DNA of 64,000 nt, from NCBI GenBank assembly GCA_900544545.1, contig UQVY01000010.1, positions 1 through 64,000 on the forward strand, read 5' to 3'. Both the position numbers and the translations under genes were made by a program. Below are positions 54,051 to 63,021 of this stretch, piece after piece. The DNA comes from an uncultured Eubacteriales bacterium (GTDB lineage: Bacteria > Bacillota > Clostridia > Christensenellales > CAG-314). The notes below the pieces were generated by a model. The model made no database searches. It worked only from the letters and a program-made list of their open reading frames with translations, and was not told the origin of the DNA. The number at the start of each line of letters is the position of its first letter. Position 1 is the stretch's first letter.

Positions 54051-54662
54051 TTATTTGCGGACGGAAAGAGCCGAAACCGCTATCGCCGACCAGCTTTCCA
54101 TATCGGGAATCTTCTTTTCGGCCTCCGCAAGCGACATCCATTCGCCCGTCATCTTTTCCGTTTCGCGGACGAAAACGTCGCCGCCGAGAAGCCTTACGAG
54201 ATAACAGATTCCGAAATGAACCTGACCGACTTCCGTGGAATTGTCGTTGATGCAGCCGAGAAGCTCAATCGTATACTCTCCCGTAATCCCGACCTCCTCG
54301 TCAAGCTCTCTTTTCATTCCGTGACGGATAAGCTTTTCGCCGTTTAAAGCCGACGAAGCCGCTTTTTCTTCGGTATCGGAACGGTTTATATGTCCGCCGA
54401 CGCCGACGGAAAGCTTGTCGTGAAGGCGTTTTTCGGTTTGTTTTTTCGTCCTTTTCATAACGAAAATCCCTTTTTCGCCGATAATTACGGCATAGGGAAT
54501 TATCTGCTTGAGCGAAAAATCGTTTTCCGCGTCGTTTCTCGGAACGAAAAAGAGATTTCCTTCTATTCTTTCGGAAAAATCGTCGGGCAATCCGAGAATT
54601 TCCGTAGCAGACTGACCTATCGGATCGATTATGCTTCTTTTCGTGACTAATACTTCTTCCAT
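54051..54662 (-). CDS. NUDIX hydrolase
   Basis: 203 aa. N-terminal domain of about 60 residues, then a NUDIX fold with GVGGHINRSD and the NUDIX box ending HGMKRELDEEVGI (the REL-x-EE core). Resembles the group with GGHI...R-E-LxEE that has an upstream PGQ-like segment; substrate unassigned. Starts 21 bp after the tyrosine recombinase gene and may be cotranscribed with it. Confidence 0.85.
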   Translation of the reverse strand: MEEVLVTKRSIIDPIGQSATEILGLPDDFSERIEGNLFFVPRNDAENDFSLKQIIPYAVIIGEKGIFVMKRTKKQTEKRLHDKLSVGVGGHINRSDTEEKAASSALNGEKLIRHGMKRELDEEVGITGEYTIELLGCINDNSTEVGQVHFGICYLVRLLGGDVFVRETEKMTGEWMSLAEAEKKIPDMESWSAIAVSALSVRK

Positions 54663-54682
54663 TTTACTTCGTTTCCTTTTGC

Positions 54683-55621
54683 TTATTTGCGTTTAAGCTG
54701 ACTCAGCATTTTGTCGAGGCATTTCTTTTTCTGCTCGAAATTCGGATGAACATAGAGATTGAGCGTCGTTTTTATATCCGAATGTCCGAGAATCGAACTG
54801 ACCGTTTTATAATCGCAGTTGCTTTCGATACATCTCGTCGCGAAACTGTGCCGAAGCCCGTGAAACTTTATCTCAGGCACGTCGAGCTTCTTCAGAAGAG
54901 AGGCGAAATACCTTCTCATAGTCCTCGGCTCAACGGGCGTTACGTCGTTTGAAAGCAGAAAGTTATCCGGACTCAAAACGCGGCAAAGAGGCTTGAGTAT
55001 CGATAAAAGATCCCGCCCCATAGGAATATCGCGGAAAGAATTGACCGTCTTCGGAAAGCCGAAAACAAGTTCCGTTCCGTGACCTCCGCTTATCATAAGC
55101 CGCTGAAGCGTCCTTCTGATATGTATAACGCCTTCCTTTGCGTTTATATCTCCGAATTTCAACGCGCATATCTCGCCTATCCGCATACCCGTTGACAGGC
55201 AGATATAAATTCCGAGATTTCTGAAAGACATATTGTTTTTCGCGTATTCCATTATCTTCCGCTGATTCGCAACGGACAGAACGTCGAAATCGGCCTTGCG
55301 ACCGGCGGGAAAAACGATATCCGTCGGAACGTACCCGCAAAGCCCTTTCTTCGCTCCGAATTTCAGAATCATACGGATAACCGCAAGAATATCCTTTACG
55401 CTTTTCAAAGACATTCCCGAATCGAGTTTTTCGTTTACGAAATCCTGAAGCTCCTTTTCGGAAAGAGTCTTTTTCCGACCGAAACGAGGCAAAATATGCC
55501 TTCTTACGCAGGCTTCGTAAACCACGTAGGTCGAACCTTTGACGAATTCTTTCCTGGATTCGAGCCAAAGAGCCATAATTTCGCGCAAAGCGACGTTGTT
55601 TTCTTTTAATTCTGTAGCCAT
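54683..55621 (-). CDS. Tyrosine recombinase
   Basis: 312 aa, core-binding domain then catalytic domain with all residues: Arg (STGMRIGEICAL), Lys hairpin region, His-x-x-Arg (FHGLRHSFATR), His (LGHSDI), Tyr (LNLYVHP). GGGGGAT precedes the ATG at 55621. It differs from the recombinase at 18286-19221 in both sequence and neighbours. No conjugation or phage genes are around, so it may be a solitary remnant or serve a local inversion or chromosomal site. XerC/D-like role cannot be excluded. Confidence 0.92.
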   Translation of the reverse strand: MATELKENNVALREIMALWLESRKEFVKGSTYVVYEACVRRHILPRFGRKKTLSEKELQDFVNEKLDSGMSLKSVKDILAVIRMILKFGAKKGLCGYVPTDIVFPAGRKADFDVLSVANQRKIMEYAKNNMSFRNLGIYICLSTGMRIGEICALKFGDINAKEGVIHIRRTLQRLMISGGHGTELVFGFPKTVNSFRDIPMGRDLLSILKPLCRVLSPDNFLLSNDVTPVEPRTMRRYFASLLKKLDVPEIKFHGLRHSFATRCIESNCDYKTVSSILGHSDIKTTLNLYVHPNFEQKKKCLDKMLSQLKRK

Positions 55622-55703
55622 TTTCAGTATCCCCCTTTTGGTTTTTTGGCAACAGAATCGTCTTTTCGGAAGAGAGCTTCGGAATTTATACGGAAAAACG
55701 CTG

Positions 55704-55741
55704 TAAAAGAATACACGCCCTGCCGAAAAGGCAAGACGTGT
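55704..55741 (-). terminator. Terminator of the glutamate-fermentation operon
   Basis: Minus strand stem of 12 bp with two G-U wobbles (55730-55741 with 55713-55724), 5-nt loop, followed by ATTCTTTT. Confidence 0.75.
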
Positions 55742-55756
55742 AACAAAAGCGTGAAA

Positions 55757-56074
55757 TCAAAGGTCGAACGTTATATCGAAAAGCGGTGCGTGCTGCTGTG
55801 CGCCGTAAACGTCCGATTCGCAGATAGCCCCGCTGCAGTAAGGTCTTTCAATAGTGATTTTGATTGCCTTTGCGGGTTTGAATTCGACTATCGTCATAAC
55901 CTTGGAAGGATCTATCTTATAAAGCTTTGCTATAAGCTCGGGCGTAATGATTTTCTTTTCGCAGACCTTGTTAAAAATATCCCAATCCTTGAAGATTATA
56001 TCGAGAGTCAATTCGTAAGGACCGCTATTTTTACTTCTGATAACCGACGCTACGTCTTGAATAGAATATTTCAT
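55757..56074 (-). CDS. DUF4387-family protein, partner of the AtuA-like protein
   Basis: 105 aa. The start MKYSIQDVASVIRSKNSGPYELTLDIIF and the region KVMTIVEFKPAKAIKITIERP are typical of DUF4387. The family is usually next to, or at the end of, AtuA-like (DUF1446) proteins; here it is 2 bp behind one. It ends the six-gene glutamate operon and is followed by a terminator. Its fold is thought to be small and ferredoxin-like; role unknown. It lacks cysteines of an Fe-S ligand type apart from CSGAIC, so metal binding is unproven. Good position to be a second subunit of the AtuA-like enzyme. Confidence 0.85.
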   Translation of the reverse strand: MKYSIQDVASVIRSKNSGPYELTLDIIFKDWDIFNKVCEKKIITPELIAKLYKIDPSKVMTIVEFKPAKAIKITIERPYCSGAICESDVYGAQQHAPLFDITFDL

Positions 56075-56076
56075 AA

Positions 56077-57459
56077 TTACATCTCCTTTGTGGTTCCGTT
56101 ATCGAAATATATCATAGTTCTCGGGAACTCGCTGCACGGATCATCGACTTCCATAACGTGATATACGGAAAATTCATATACGGGGCCTACCTTGAAATCG
56201 GACGGACTGTAAGGGAACGCAAGGTTGCCTGCAGTTGCCTTTCTGTCGGTATAACCGTAATGAAGCATAGTGGAACGAGTGAAGCCGCAAATGGTGTTGG
56301 CGATTTCCTGCGTGGGAGCAACACAGTCGATAACTATACCGAGCTCGTGCGGATGAGGATTCTTTACAGGCTCCAGCTCTCCCATAACGCCGTTGATTCC
56401 GTAAATCTTGAATTCAAGCTCATACTTATAGTTGGCGGACTTGAAATTATCCGCAACTCTTTCTCTTACGCCTGCGATAATCTCGTCGATTTTACTGATA
56501 AAAATAGGATCTCTTGCGCCGGCAATGGATACGGTTCTGTAACCGGTGCATTTTACGCCTTCGAGCTTGATGGTGTATTTATCGCTCTTGACAAATCTGC
56601 TTCCCGTGACCTTAACGGTGTTTTCGTCAACCTGCTCGAATTTGGTTTGGGAAAGATCAAGGTATCCTCCGGGACCGGGAAGAATATAAGGATTGGTCTT
56701 TTCGTAAAGCGTATGCGCGGCAACCGAAAGAGTGGTGGCTTTTCTGATTTTATTAAGAGGTCTGACCTTAAAGTAGTCTTCGCCCAATATACCGAGCATA
56801 CAGTCGCTGCCGCTGCCCGGGGTGCAGGCTATACAAGCGCATTCGAGGATCTTACCCATATGAGTGGCAAGTCCCATATCGTATCCCTTCCATACGGGAA
56901 CAGCCGAGAATACCGCGGGATCGTAGCTTCTTCCGGCTATAATGACTTCCGCGCCTGCGTCGAGAGCCGCTATATAAGGCTCAACGCCCATCTGCGCGAC
57001 TATACGCTTGCTGTCGTCGATATCCTGCTGGGTAAGGACGGGCGCCGGATAGAGCGGAAGAACCTTTCCTTCAGCGTTCTTTTTGCTGACGAGATTCTTG
57101 TCGATATCGGAATGGATGACCGCGGCTTTGAAGGAAAGATTCTTTTCAGCCGAAATCTCTTTGACTATTTCAACTACTTCCGCAACGTGGGGAGCAGCTC
57201 CGCTTCCGCCAGCCGTACCGATAATAACGGGAATTTTATGGTTGACGCCCGCTTCGATCATAACGGAAAGGTCCCTTTTAACCGCGCTTCTGTCGGTAAA
57301 GCTGTAGCCTGCTCCGAGATAATACGGACCGGGGTCCGTGCTGCCCGCATCGGCTGCGATTACGTCTGGGTAATACTTCATTCCCTCTTCAAACGAACTT
57401 AAAGGGAACCCGTAGCCGAGTATTGCCGTTGTAGATAAAACCACTAATTCTTTTTTCAT
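56077..57459 (-). CDS. AtuA-like (DUF1446) protein in the glutamate-mutase operon
   Basis: 460 aa from ATG 57459 (AAAGGAG). AtuA-family features: AADAGSTDPGPYYLG near the N-terminus, VIIGTAGGSGAAPHV, EVIIAGRSYDPA, ECACIACTPGSGSD, and the later PHPHELGI motif. AtuA is named from acyclic terpene use in Pseudomonas, but its reaction is unknown. Here it lies 12 bp behind methylaspartate ammonia-lyase and ahead of DUF4387. The window has no mesaconase or citramalate lyase, so it could act on mesaconate or a derivative. That is inference from order only. Many conserved Asp/His/Gly residues suit a metal-dependent hydro-lyase. Confidence 0.85.
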   Translation of the reverse strand: MKKELVVLSTTAILGYGFPLSSFEEGMKYYPDVIAADAGSTDPGPYYLGAGYSFTDRSAVKRDLSVMIEAGVNHKIPVIIGTAGGSGAAPHVAEVVEIVKEISAEKNLSFKAAVIHSDIDKNLVSKKNAEGKVLPLYPAPVLTQQDIDDSKRIVAQMGVEPYIAALDAGAEVIIAGRSYDPAVFSAVPVWKGYDMGLATHMGKILECACIACTPGSGSDCMLGILGEDYFKVRPLNKIRKATTLSVAAHTLYEKTNPYILPGPGGYLDLSQTKFEQVDENTVKVTGSRFVKSDKYTIKLEGVKCTGYRTVSIAGARDPIFISKIDEIIAGVRERVADNFKSANYKYELEFKIYGINGVMGELEPVKNPHPHELGIVIDCVAPTQEIANTICGFTRSTMLHYGYTDRKATAGNLAFPYSPSDFKVGPVYEFSVYHVMEVDDPCSEFPRTMIYFDNGTTKEM

Positions 57460-57471
57460 ACTCTTGCTCCT

Positions 57472-58725
57472 TTATTTCTTGGCGTTCATATAAGCCAGAA
57501 TACGCTGCATTTCGTTATTTACGATCATAAAGCCTTCGTCCACGCCCATACCCGGCTTAGCCAGAATGAGGTCGGGCTTAACCGCCATTGCTATATTGGT
57601 ACAGATCTCCGCGCTTCTGTTGGTTTCGTTGCAAGTACCGCCCTGGTAAGCCTCCGTACCTGCTTTTTTACAGTAAAGAACGGCTTCGATGATGTTGTTT
57701 ACACCGCCGAGGTCGGGCGTCTTGATCTGAATCATATCTCCTGCCTTTGCGTCGGAGAAGTCGACCACGTCTTCAAAAGTGTTGCACCATTCGTCCGCTA
57801 CGATTTTAACGGGAATTCCTCTTTCTCTGTTCATTCTGCAAAGTTTACTGAGCATTTCGATCTGAGCCTGACGTTCTCCCATATCCACGGGGCCTTCGAT
57901 GTAGAGATTGAGCGGCTCAGCGGCTTTGGCAAGCTTAGCAAAGAAATCCACTATCTTCTCGCAGTCGTTGTTGAAAGCAAGACCGATCGTTCCATAAACG
58001 TCGATATGAAGATTTGGTTTATAATCTACGTCGACGCCAAGCTCCTTAACCCTTGCAGTAAGCCATTTAACGTATTCGAGAAGCAGCTCCCCGTTTCTTC
58101 CGAGCTTTGTTTCAACGTTGTTGATAAGCCCGTGAGGAAGAGTCGGAGCCTGCTTAATAATCATCTTGTCGACATTTTCGTAACGGTTATCGCCCGACTG
58201 GGTAAAGATCCTTATCGGCTTATCGCTGATTCCGCCGGTTTGCCATTCTTCGGCAACGACTTCCGCCATAAGCTTATGCCGTGCCTTTGCAACCGCATCG
58301 AGAAGCGCCTGCGTGACACCGTAACGAATAGCGGTATGCATACGCTTTCCGGTTCTTTCGTCCGTGAGATTGTCAACAAGAGCAGCAAGCTCCCTGAAGC
58401 TATTGAGCTCTTTTCCTATATAGAGAGGAGCTATCTGCTTTTCGATAACGGGAATATAATCCTTTGCAAGGAAAAGCGGATCTCTTCCGCCGGCTCCGGA
58501 GTATTGAACGGCTGCGCAGTCTCCGTACGCAATCTGTCCATCGCTTAAAACAATCATCACGGAGATGGATTCGCCTGCCTGACGGATTGCCGTGAACCCG
58601 GGTGTTGCGGGCTTTCCGATATACGCTTCGCCGTCTTTTTTCGCGCCGAGCTTTATTGCCTTCTGATCGTCGAAGAAGAACCCGGTCCTTCCCGCGCTGC
58701 AAATGATTTTGCTGATTTTAGTCAT
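57472..58725 (-). CDS. mal: Methylaspartate ammonia-lyase
   Basis: 417 aa, eliminates ammonia from threo-3-methyl-L-aspartate to give mesaconate. Enolase-superfamily fold with all key residues by count: His198 (LPHGLIN), metal ligands Asp242 (HIDVYG), Glu277 (YIEGP), Asp311 (VADEW), catalytic Lys335 (IQIKTPD), and QGGTCNETNRSA in the substrate loop. The spacing of these residues is as in the clostridial and Citrobacter enzymes with a constant offset. It is the fourth gene of the operon, behind glmE by 31 bp. Confidence 0.97.
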   Translation of the reverse strand: MTKISKIICSAGRTGFFFDDQKAIKLGAKKDGEAYIGKPATPGFTAIRQAGESISVMIVLSDGQIAYGDCAAVQYSGAGGRDPLFLAKDYIPVIEKQIAPLYIGKELNSFRELAALVDNLTDERTGKRMHTAIRYGVTQALLDAVAKARHKLMAEVVAEEWQTGGISDKPIRIFTQSGDNRYENVDKMIIKQAPTLPHGLINNVETKLGRNGELLLEYVKWLTARVKELGVDVDYKPNLHIDVYGTIGLAFNNDCEKIVDFFAKLAKAAEPLNLYIEGPVDMGERQAQIEMLSKLCRMNRERGIPVKIVADEWCNTFEDVVDFSDAKAGDMIQIKTPDLGGVNNIIEAVLYCKKAGTEAYQGGTCNETNRSAEICTNIAMAVKPDLILAKPGMGVDEGFMIVNNEMQRILAYMNAKK

Positions 58726-58756
58726 AATATATATTCGCCTCCGATTATGCTTTAGC

Positions 58757-60211
58757 TTAGTCTTGTTTCGGTCTGCCTACGAGATGACCTTTTCCTACGG
58801 CATAAACGTCGTCGATAACCATCTGGAAGGAAACCTCTCTTTTTTCGTACTGCGCTCTCTTCTCCATCTTATTCCTGTGGAAGGCTTTGATATCTTCCGT
58901 AAAGGGAAGATTGCCGAATTCGAGGAACCTGACCGCTCCGTCATTGTCTCTTGCGGGAAGAGCGCGGCCGAGATTGAATTTACTGGGAGCGAAGGGGATA
59001 TCTATAACGCCGGCCTCGAAACCTCTTATCGTTCCTACGGCAACGTCTCCCCTGCCCAACTCCAAAACCTTGTCCACGATACAGCGTGTCTCCGCACATA
59101 TAAGCGCGATTTCGCTTCTGACAGCAGATGTCGGCATAAACTGATCGTTGACCATTTTGATAACCTGTTTGGTCGCCCTGAGTCCCTGAGCGTTGGCTTC
59201 CTTGGTGGGAATACCCATAGCCTCGTGGGGTGTCTTAACGATAACCTTGGTTGCGCCCGCAAGCCCCGCAAGAGCCGAGCCCCACGCGATAACGCCGAAA
59301 GCCTTCGCTTCGTCCGGCGGGAATCCTCCCATCCACTGGTGAAGAACGGTGGTGATTTTAACGTCGGTGAAGCCGAATTTGAGAAGATACTCGTTGGTGA
59401 GCATTTCAAGGCTTCGTATAGCCGCTACGTCCTGAATAAGGTTTCCGCACTGTCCGTAACCGACCGTGATGTTCTTAACGCCCTGCTCCGCGGCAAGAAG
59501 CGTTTCTATAATCGCGACCGCGTGCGAAATGCACGGGGACACGAGCGTACCCGTCAAAGGTCCGAAAGGCTCTCTGTTGATGTTGACGCCGTTCTCTTCG
59601 TAAAGACCTACGAGTCTGTCGGCATACTGCCAGTCGTATATAGTCCTTTCGAGCGAATGGTTCTTGGAATACGGGATATTGTACGAAATACCGCCGCCTT
59701 CATAAGACGTAAAACCGCCCGCAAGCGTAATCTCGGTAAGAAGCCTTGCGTCGGGCGTACCGTGTCTGACCTGAACGGGAACGCCTACGCTTTCGTTGAC
59801 CTGACGGCAGACCTGAACGCCGTGATTGACCGCAGGGAAACCGTTGAGCAGCGACCTGCCCTGAGCTATACTTTCTCTTATACCGACCTCTGCCTCCTGA
59901 TAACGGTTAAGTCGCGTATAACTGTCTATCGTCGATGGAAGAAGATCCGCTTCGCCCTCTTTTTCGAGGTACTGGAGAAGTTCTATGTGCTGAGCCGGCA
60001 ATGCTACGCCCGCTCTGGGCTGAATAAGCGTGGTTCCTTCCTCCTGCGCTTTGAGAAGCTTCTTGGAGAAATTCTTGCTTTCGGGTATCGTATGATGATA
60101 TCTGACCGCTTCTTCGAAATCCACGTCTTTACCGGTAGGCCATTCGTTAAGCACTTCCTTCCTGACAGACATGAATTCGTCCACGGTCCATTTGCGATTC
60201 TTGATTTCCAT
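58757..60211 (-). CDS. glmE: Glutamate mutase epsilon subunit
   Basis: 484 aa. TIM-barrel subunit of adenosylcobalamin-dependent glutamate mutase (methylaspartate mutase). Family stretches: IQPRAGVALPAQHIELLQYL, YTRLNRYQEAEVGI, FPAVNHGVQVCRQVNE, VRHGTPDARLLTEITLAGGFTSYEGGGISYNIPYSK, VGYGQCGNLIQDVAA, TVLHQWMGGFPPDE. Length is typical (about 483). With GlmS it rearranges L-glutamate to threo-3-methylaspartate. Between glmL and mal. Confidence 0.97.
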   Translation of the reverse strand: MEIKNRKWTVDEFMSVRKEVLNEWPTGKDVDFEEAVRYHHTIPESKNFSKKLLKAQEEGTTLIQPRAGVALPAQHIELLQYLEKEGEADLLPSTIDSYTRLNRYQEAEVGIRESIAQGRSLLNGFPAVNHGVQVCRQVNESVGVPVQVRHGTPDARLLTEITLAGGFTSYEGGGISYNIPYSKNHSLERTIYDWQYADRLVGLYEENGVNINREPFGPLTGTLVSPCISHAVAIIETLLAAEQGVKNITVGYGQCGNLIQDVAAIRSLEMLTNEYLLKFGFTDVKITTVLHQWMGGFPPDEAKAFGVIAWGSALAGLAGATKVIVKTPHEAMGIPTKEANAQGLRATKQVIKMVNDQFMPTSAVRSEIALICAETRCIVDKVLELGRGDVAVGTIRGFEAGVIDIPFAPSKFNLGRALPARDNDGAVRFLEFGNLPFTEDIKAFHRNKMEKRAQYEKREVSFQMVIDDVYAVGKGHLVGRPKQD

Positions 60212-60223
60212 ATCCTTATTCCC

Positions 60224-61612
60224 TTATCCGATTCTTATCGTATCTTCTTTTAATATCTTGAGTGCCGTTTCCGGATAAAGCTCCGAGAGAAGCCCCATTG
60301 CCGCAAAAACGTATTTCCGATCTATATAGTATTCCGGCTCCTTAGGCCTCAGGCTCTCAGAAACGGCAGGATCGTACTTCGCTCCGGAAAGAACTTCCGC
60401 CGCGTAATCCTTGCCGATAATCGGGCCGCCCGTACCGATAACCGTTTTGACGTTGGAAAGATCCTTACCCGTCTGCATAAACATAATGCCGTTACAGGTG
60501 TAGAAGGATTCGAGCGTACCCGCGTGACGGGTTACCGCAAGCTCCACTGCCGCACCCGCTACCGACTTATCGAAAGCGATTTCTTTTTCCGTACTCGCTA
60601 TATAGGATTTGTCTTTTCTTATTTTTTCGAAGAAGCCGTTGACTTCCTCCTCCGAAAGCCCGCTCTTCAGACAGAACTTTTTCATTCCGTAAGCTTCGAC
60701 GACGCTTTCCGCCGTATATCTCGCGCCGAGGTCGCCTTCGACCGTCCTCTTCGAATACGGCTCGGGAAGCCCTTTCATAACCGCGGACGCGTTGGTCGGC
60801 TTGCCTTTGCAGACGGAATAAACGTCCGTGGTCGCTCCCCCCATATCCACGAGGATAAGATCTCCTATTCCCTCGGAAATCTCCGTACCCTTGGCAAGAA
60901 GCGTAGCGGCTTTCAGCACGGCGGACGGCGTGGGCATTATAATACCCTCGATAAGACCGGCTATTTTGGTTATTCCCTTAGCCTTGATGATTCTTTCGAG
61001 GAAAACACTCCTTATAACGTCCTGAGCGGGAATTATATTGAGTTTATTGAACGCGGGCATAACGTTTTCGGTAACGTAAGCCGTTTTTCCGCTCGCCGTA
61101 ATAATCTCTCCGCATTCCTTGGCGCATTTTTTATTGCCGGCAACGACTACGGGGAAGTTAAGCGGAATATCCGCAAGCATCTTTGCGTTATGGAGAATGA
61201 CTTCGGTATTGCCTCCGTCGGTACCTCCCGAAAGAAGAACGATATCCGGACGAATCCCGGCGATCTCTTCGGCTTCGTCGTCGCACAACGCAAAGGAATA
61301 CGACCCCGCAAGCTTCGCGCCCGCGCTTAAAGCAGCGGTCTTGGCAGCCTTTACCGTAAGCTCGGGAACGAGCCCTATCGAGATCATTTTAAGTCCGCCC
61401 GCAGCGCTGCTCGCGGCAAGACGCTTGGTCGGCTCGAAATCGCCGATCTGCTCTTTTATGAGAGCAACCGCCTTATCGAGACCTTCGTTCACGTCGGTCG
61501 CAACGGTTGTAAAAGCCCTCGCCGTCGCAAGAATCTTTTCTTCCTTCATATCGACGGCAGTCACCTTCGTAAAAGTGCTGCCTATATCGATCAAAAGTAT
61601 AATCTCTTTCAT
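60224..61612 (-). CDS. glmL: GlmL, glutamate mutase reactivating factor
   Basis: 462 aa ASKHA-type ATPase. Phosphate-1 loop LLIDIGSTFTKVTAVD, later VDMGGATTDVYS, and TVIGTGGPII in the adenosine loop. It exchanges damaged cobalamin for fresh coenzyme in glutamate mutase. Position between glmS and glmE is the standard one. ATG 61612 follows the glmS stop by 9 bp and has a weak ribosome site, so it may rely on translational coupling. Confidence 0.95.
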   Translation of the reverse strand: MKEIILLIDIGSTFTKVTAVDMKEEKILATARAFTTVATDVNEGLDKAVALIKEQIGDFEPTKRLAASSAAGGLKMISIGLVPELTVKAAKTAALSAGAKLAGSYSFALCDDEAEEIAGIRPDIVLLSGGTDGGNTEVILHNAKMLADIPLNFPVVVAGNKKCAKECGEIITASGKTAYVTENVMPAFNKLNIIPAQDVIRSVFLERIIKAKGITKIAGLIEGIIMPTPSAVLKAATLLAKGTEISEGIGDLILVDMGGATTDVYSVCKGKPTNASAVMKGLPEPYSKRTVEGDLGARYTAESVVEAYGMKKFCLKSGLSEEEVNGFFEKIRKDKSYIASTEKEIAFDKSVAGAAVELAVTRHAGTLESFYTCNGIMFMQTGKDLSNVKTVIGTGGPIIGKDYAAEVLSGAKYDPAVSESLRPKEPEYYIDRKYVFAAMGLLSELYPETALKILKEDTIRIG

Positions 61613-61621
61613 AATTCGGTT

Positions 61622-62035
61622 TTACTCGAGACCCATATCCTCTTTCATAAGTCTGATGCATTCCGGCACGGGAATCTCCGGCGTGAAAACCCTGTCGTAA
61701 CCCATCTTCCTGAATTTTTCGATGACTTCGGCGGGATCGGCTTTACCGACGACGAGATTTCCCCCGACGTAAAGAAGAATTCCTTTAAGCCCCGCTTCGT
61801 CGCACTTTTCTCTCATACCGCGGCAGTCGATTTCACCGTGACCATACAAAGAAGAGACGGCTATTGCGTGCGCATCCGTCTCTATTGCAGCCTGTATATA
61901 CTCCTCCTGTGAAACCATAACGCCCAGGTTAACCACGTCAAGACCCGCCATTCTGTAGGCGTGTTCCAGAATCTTGTTACCGACGGCGTGAACGTCCGCG
62001 CCGATAACTCCCAACACTACAGTATTCTTTGCCAT
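61622..62035 (-). CDS. glmS: Glutamate mutase sigma subunit
   Basis: 137 aa B12-binding subunit. The DxHxxG signature is at Asp14-Val-His16-Ala-Val-Gly19, with His16 the base that replaces dimethylbenzimidazole on cobalt; later SSLYGHGEIDC and YVGGNLVVGK complete the Rossmann-like site. First gene of the operon, ribosome site CGGAGCGG. The window's promoter for the operon lies about 75 bp upstream. Confidence 0.97.
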   Translation of the reverse strand: MAKNTVVLGVIGADVHAVGNKILEHAYRMAGLDVVNLGVMVSQEEYIQAAIETDAHAIAVSSLYGHGEIDCRGMREKCDEAGLKGILLYVGGNLVVGKADPAEVIEKFRKMGYDRVFTPEIPVPECIRLMKEDMGLE

Positions 62036-62059
62036 TTTTTCCGCTCCGAATAATATTTG

Positions 62060-62103
62060 TGCAGTAACCCGATTCCGACATATCGTCTCTTCGCTTCACT
62101 GCA
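62060..62103 (-). promoter_or_regulatory. Leader hairpin of the glutamate-mutase operon
   Basis: Start of the transcript forms TGCAGT (62098-62103 in minus reading) paired with ACTGCA (62060-62065), with a small inner GAC/GTC hairpin. Located between promoter and glmS. Could be only a stability element. Confidence 0.4.
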
Positions 62104-62109
62104 TTGTAT

Positions 62110-62138
62110 ATAATACCACATCGCAGATTTTTTTTCAA
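62110..62138 (-). promoter_or_regulatory. Promoter of the glutamate-mutase operon
   Basis: Minus strand TTGAAA (62133-62138), 17-bp spacer, TATTAT (62110-62115). Confidence 0.8.
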
Positions 62139-62303
62139 TGTTTTGAGTGCAATTTCAAAGCTCTCGTAAAACGGTTTTTGCTCTGTTTTAGTAATATATT
62201 GATATAAAGCCGCGTTTTTAAGGATTTCGATACGTTTTATCGATACAAAACCCTCGTTTTTTCGGAAAAATTCCGATAAAACCGAAGAATACTTATTGTT
62301 CCC

Positions 62304-62954
62304 TCACCGGATAAATCTAAGTCCGACTTTCCCGCCTTTGACTCCGCGTATCAGAACGGCGGTCGGTTCGTTGTCGCCGCGGAATCTGATTTCTTTCGGC
62401 TCTATGTTGACACTCCGCATTTCGTAAAAAATCTCCGCGAGCCTTTCGAATCTGTGAACCATATAAAAGCTCCCTCCGAATTTCAGAAGCTTCGACGCGC
62501 TTTTCATCAGATCGGAAAGCGTCAGACTTCTCTCGTGACGACTTAAAGCTACCTCGGGAGTTTTACGCTGATCTCCGCTTCCGTCCTTCATATAGGGCGG
62601 ATTGACCGTAACTACATCGAAACTTTCGCAGCCGAGAAGCTTATACGATTCGTTTACGTCCGCGCAGAGAGTTTCTATCCCTTTGAGTCCGTTGAGCGCA
62701 ATCGTTCTTTTTGCCATATCCGATACCTGCGGCTGAATCTCGACGAGCACGGTCCGCAAAGCCTTCTGCTTATACGAAACGAGAATTCCGATTATTCCGC
62801 TCCCCGAACATAAATCGGCGACTCTCTTTCCTTTTGCGCCGCGGACGAAAGACGCGAGTTCGGTCGCATCGGAAGTAAAACGGTATCCATCGGGATTCTG
62901 TATTATCATAAGTCCGTCGAGCTGAAGGTCATCGAGCCTTTCACCCTCCTTCAT
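62304..62954 (-). CDS. TrmN6-like tRNA (adenine-N6) methyltransferase family protein
   Basis: About 216 aa if it starts at ATG 62954 (MKEGERLDDL); the frame is open to 63053, overlapping greA by 32 bp, but that added stretch is not family-like. N-terminus ERLDDLQLDGLMIIQNPDGYRF is typical of YfiC/TrmN6-type enzymes acting on A37 of tRNA1Val. SAM motif I is VADLCSGSGIIGILVS, and catalytic motif IV NPPY reads VTVNPPYMKDG. No convincing ribosome site was found for either start, so expression may be coupled to greA. Confidence 0.85.
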   Translation of the reverse strand: MKEGERLDDLQLDGLMIIQNPDGYRFTSDATELASFVRGAKGKRVADLCSGSGIIGILVSYKQKALRTVLVEIQPQVSDMAKRTIALNGLKGIETLCADVNESYKLLGCESFDVVTVNPPYMKDGSGDQRKTPEVALSRHERSLTLSDLMKSASKLLKFGGSFYMVHRFERLAEIFYEMRSVNIEPKEIRFRGDNEPTAVLIRGVKGGKVGLRFIR

Positions 62955-63021
62955 ATACGTCGGAGCAAGCGCAAGGATCTCTTCGGGCGAACGGACTTCC
63001 CCGCAATCGTTCCCGACGACG

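Noticed and set aside
62036..62303. A cobalamin riboswitch in front of the glutamate-mutase operon
   Set aside because: The leader between promoter and glmS is only about 75 nt, too short, and no B12-box-like sequence was seen.
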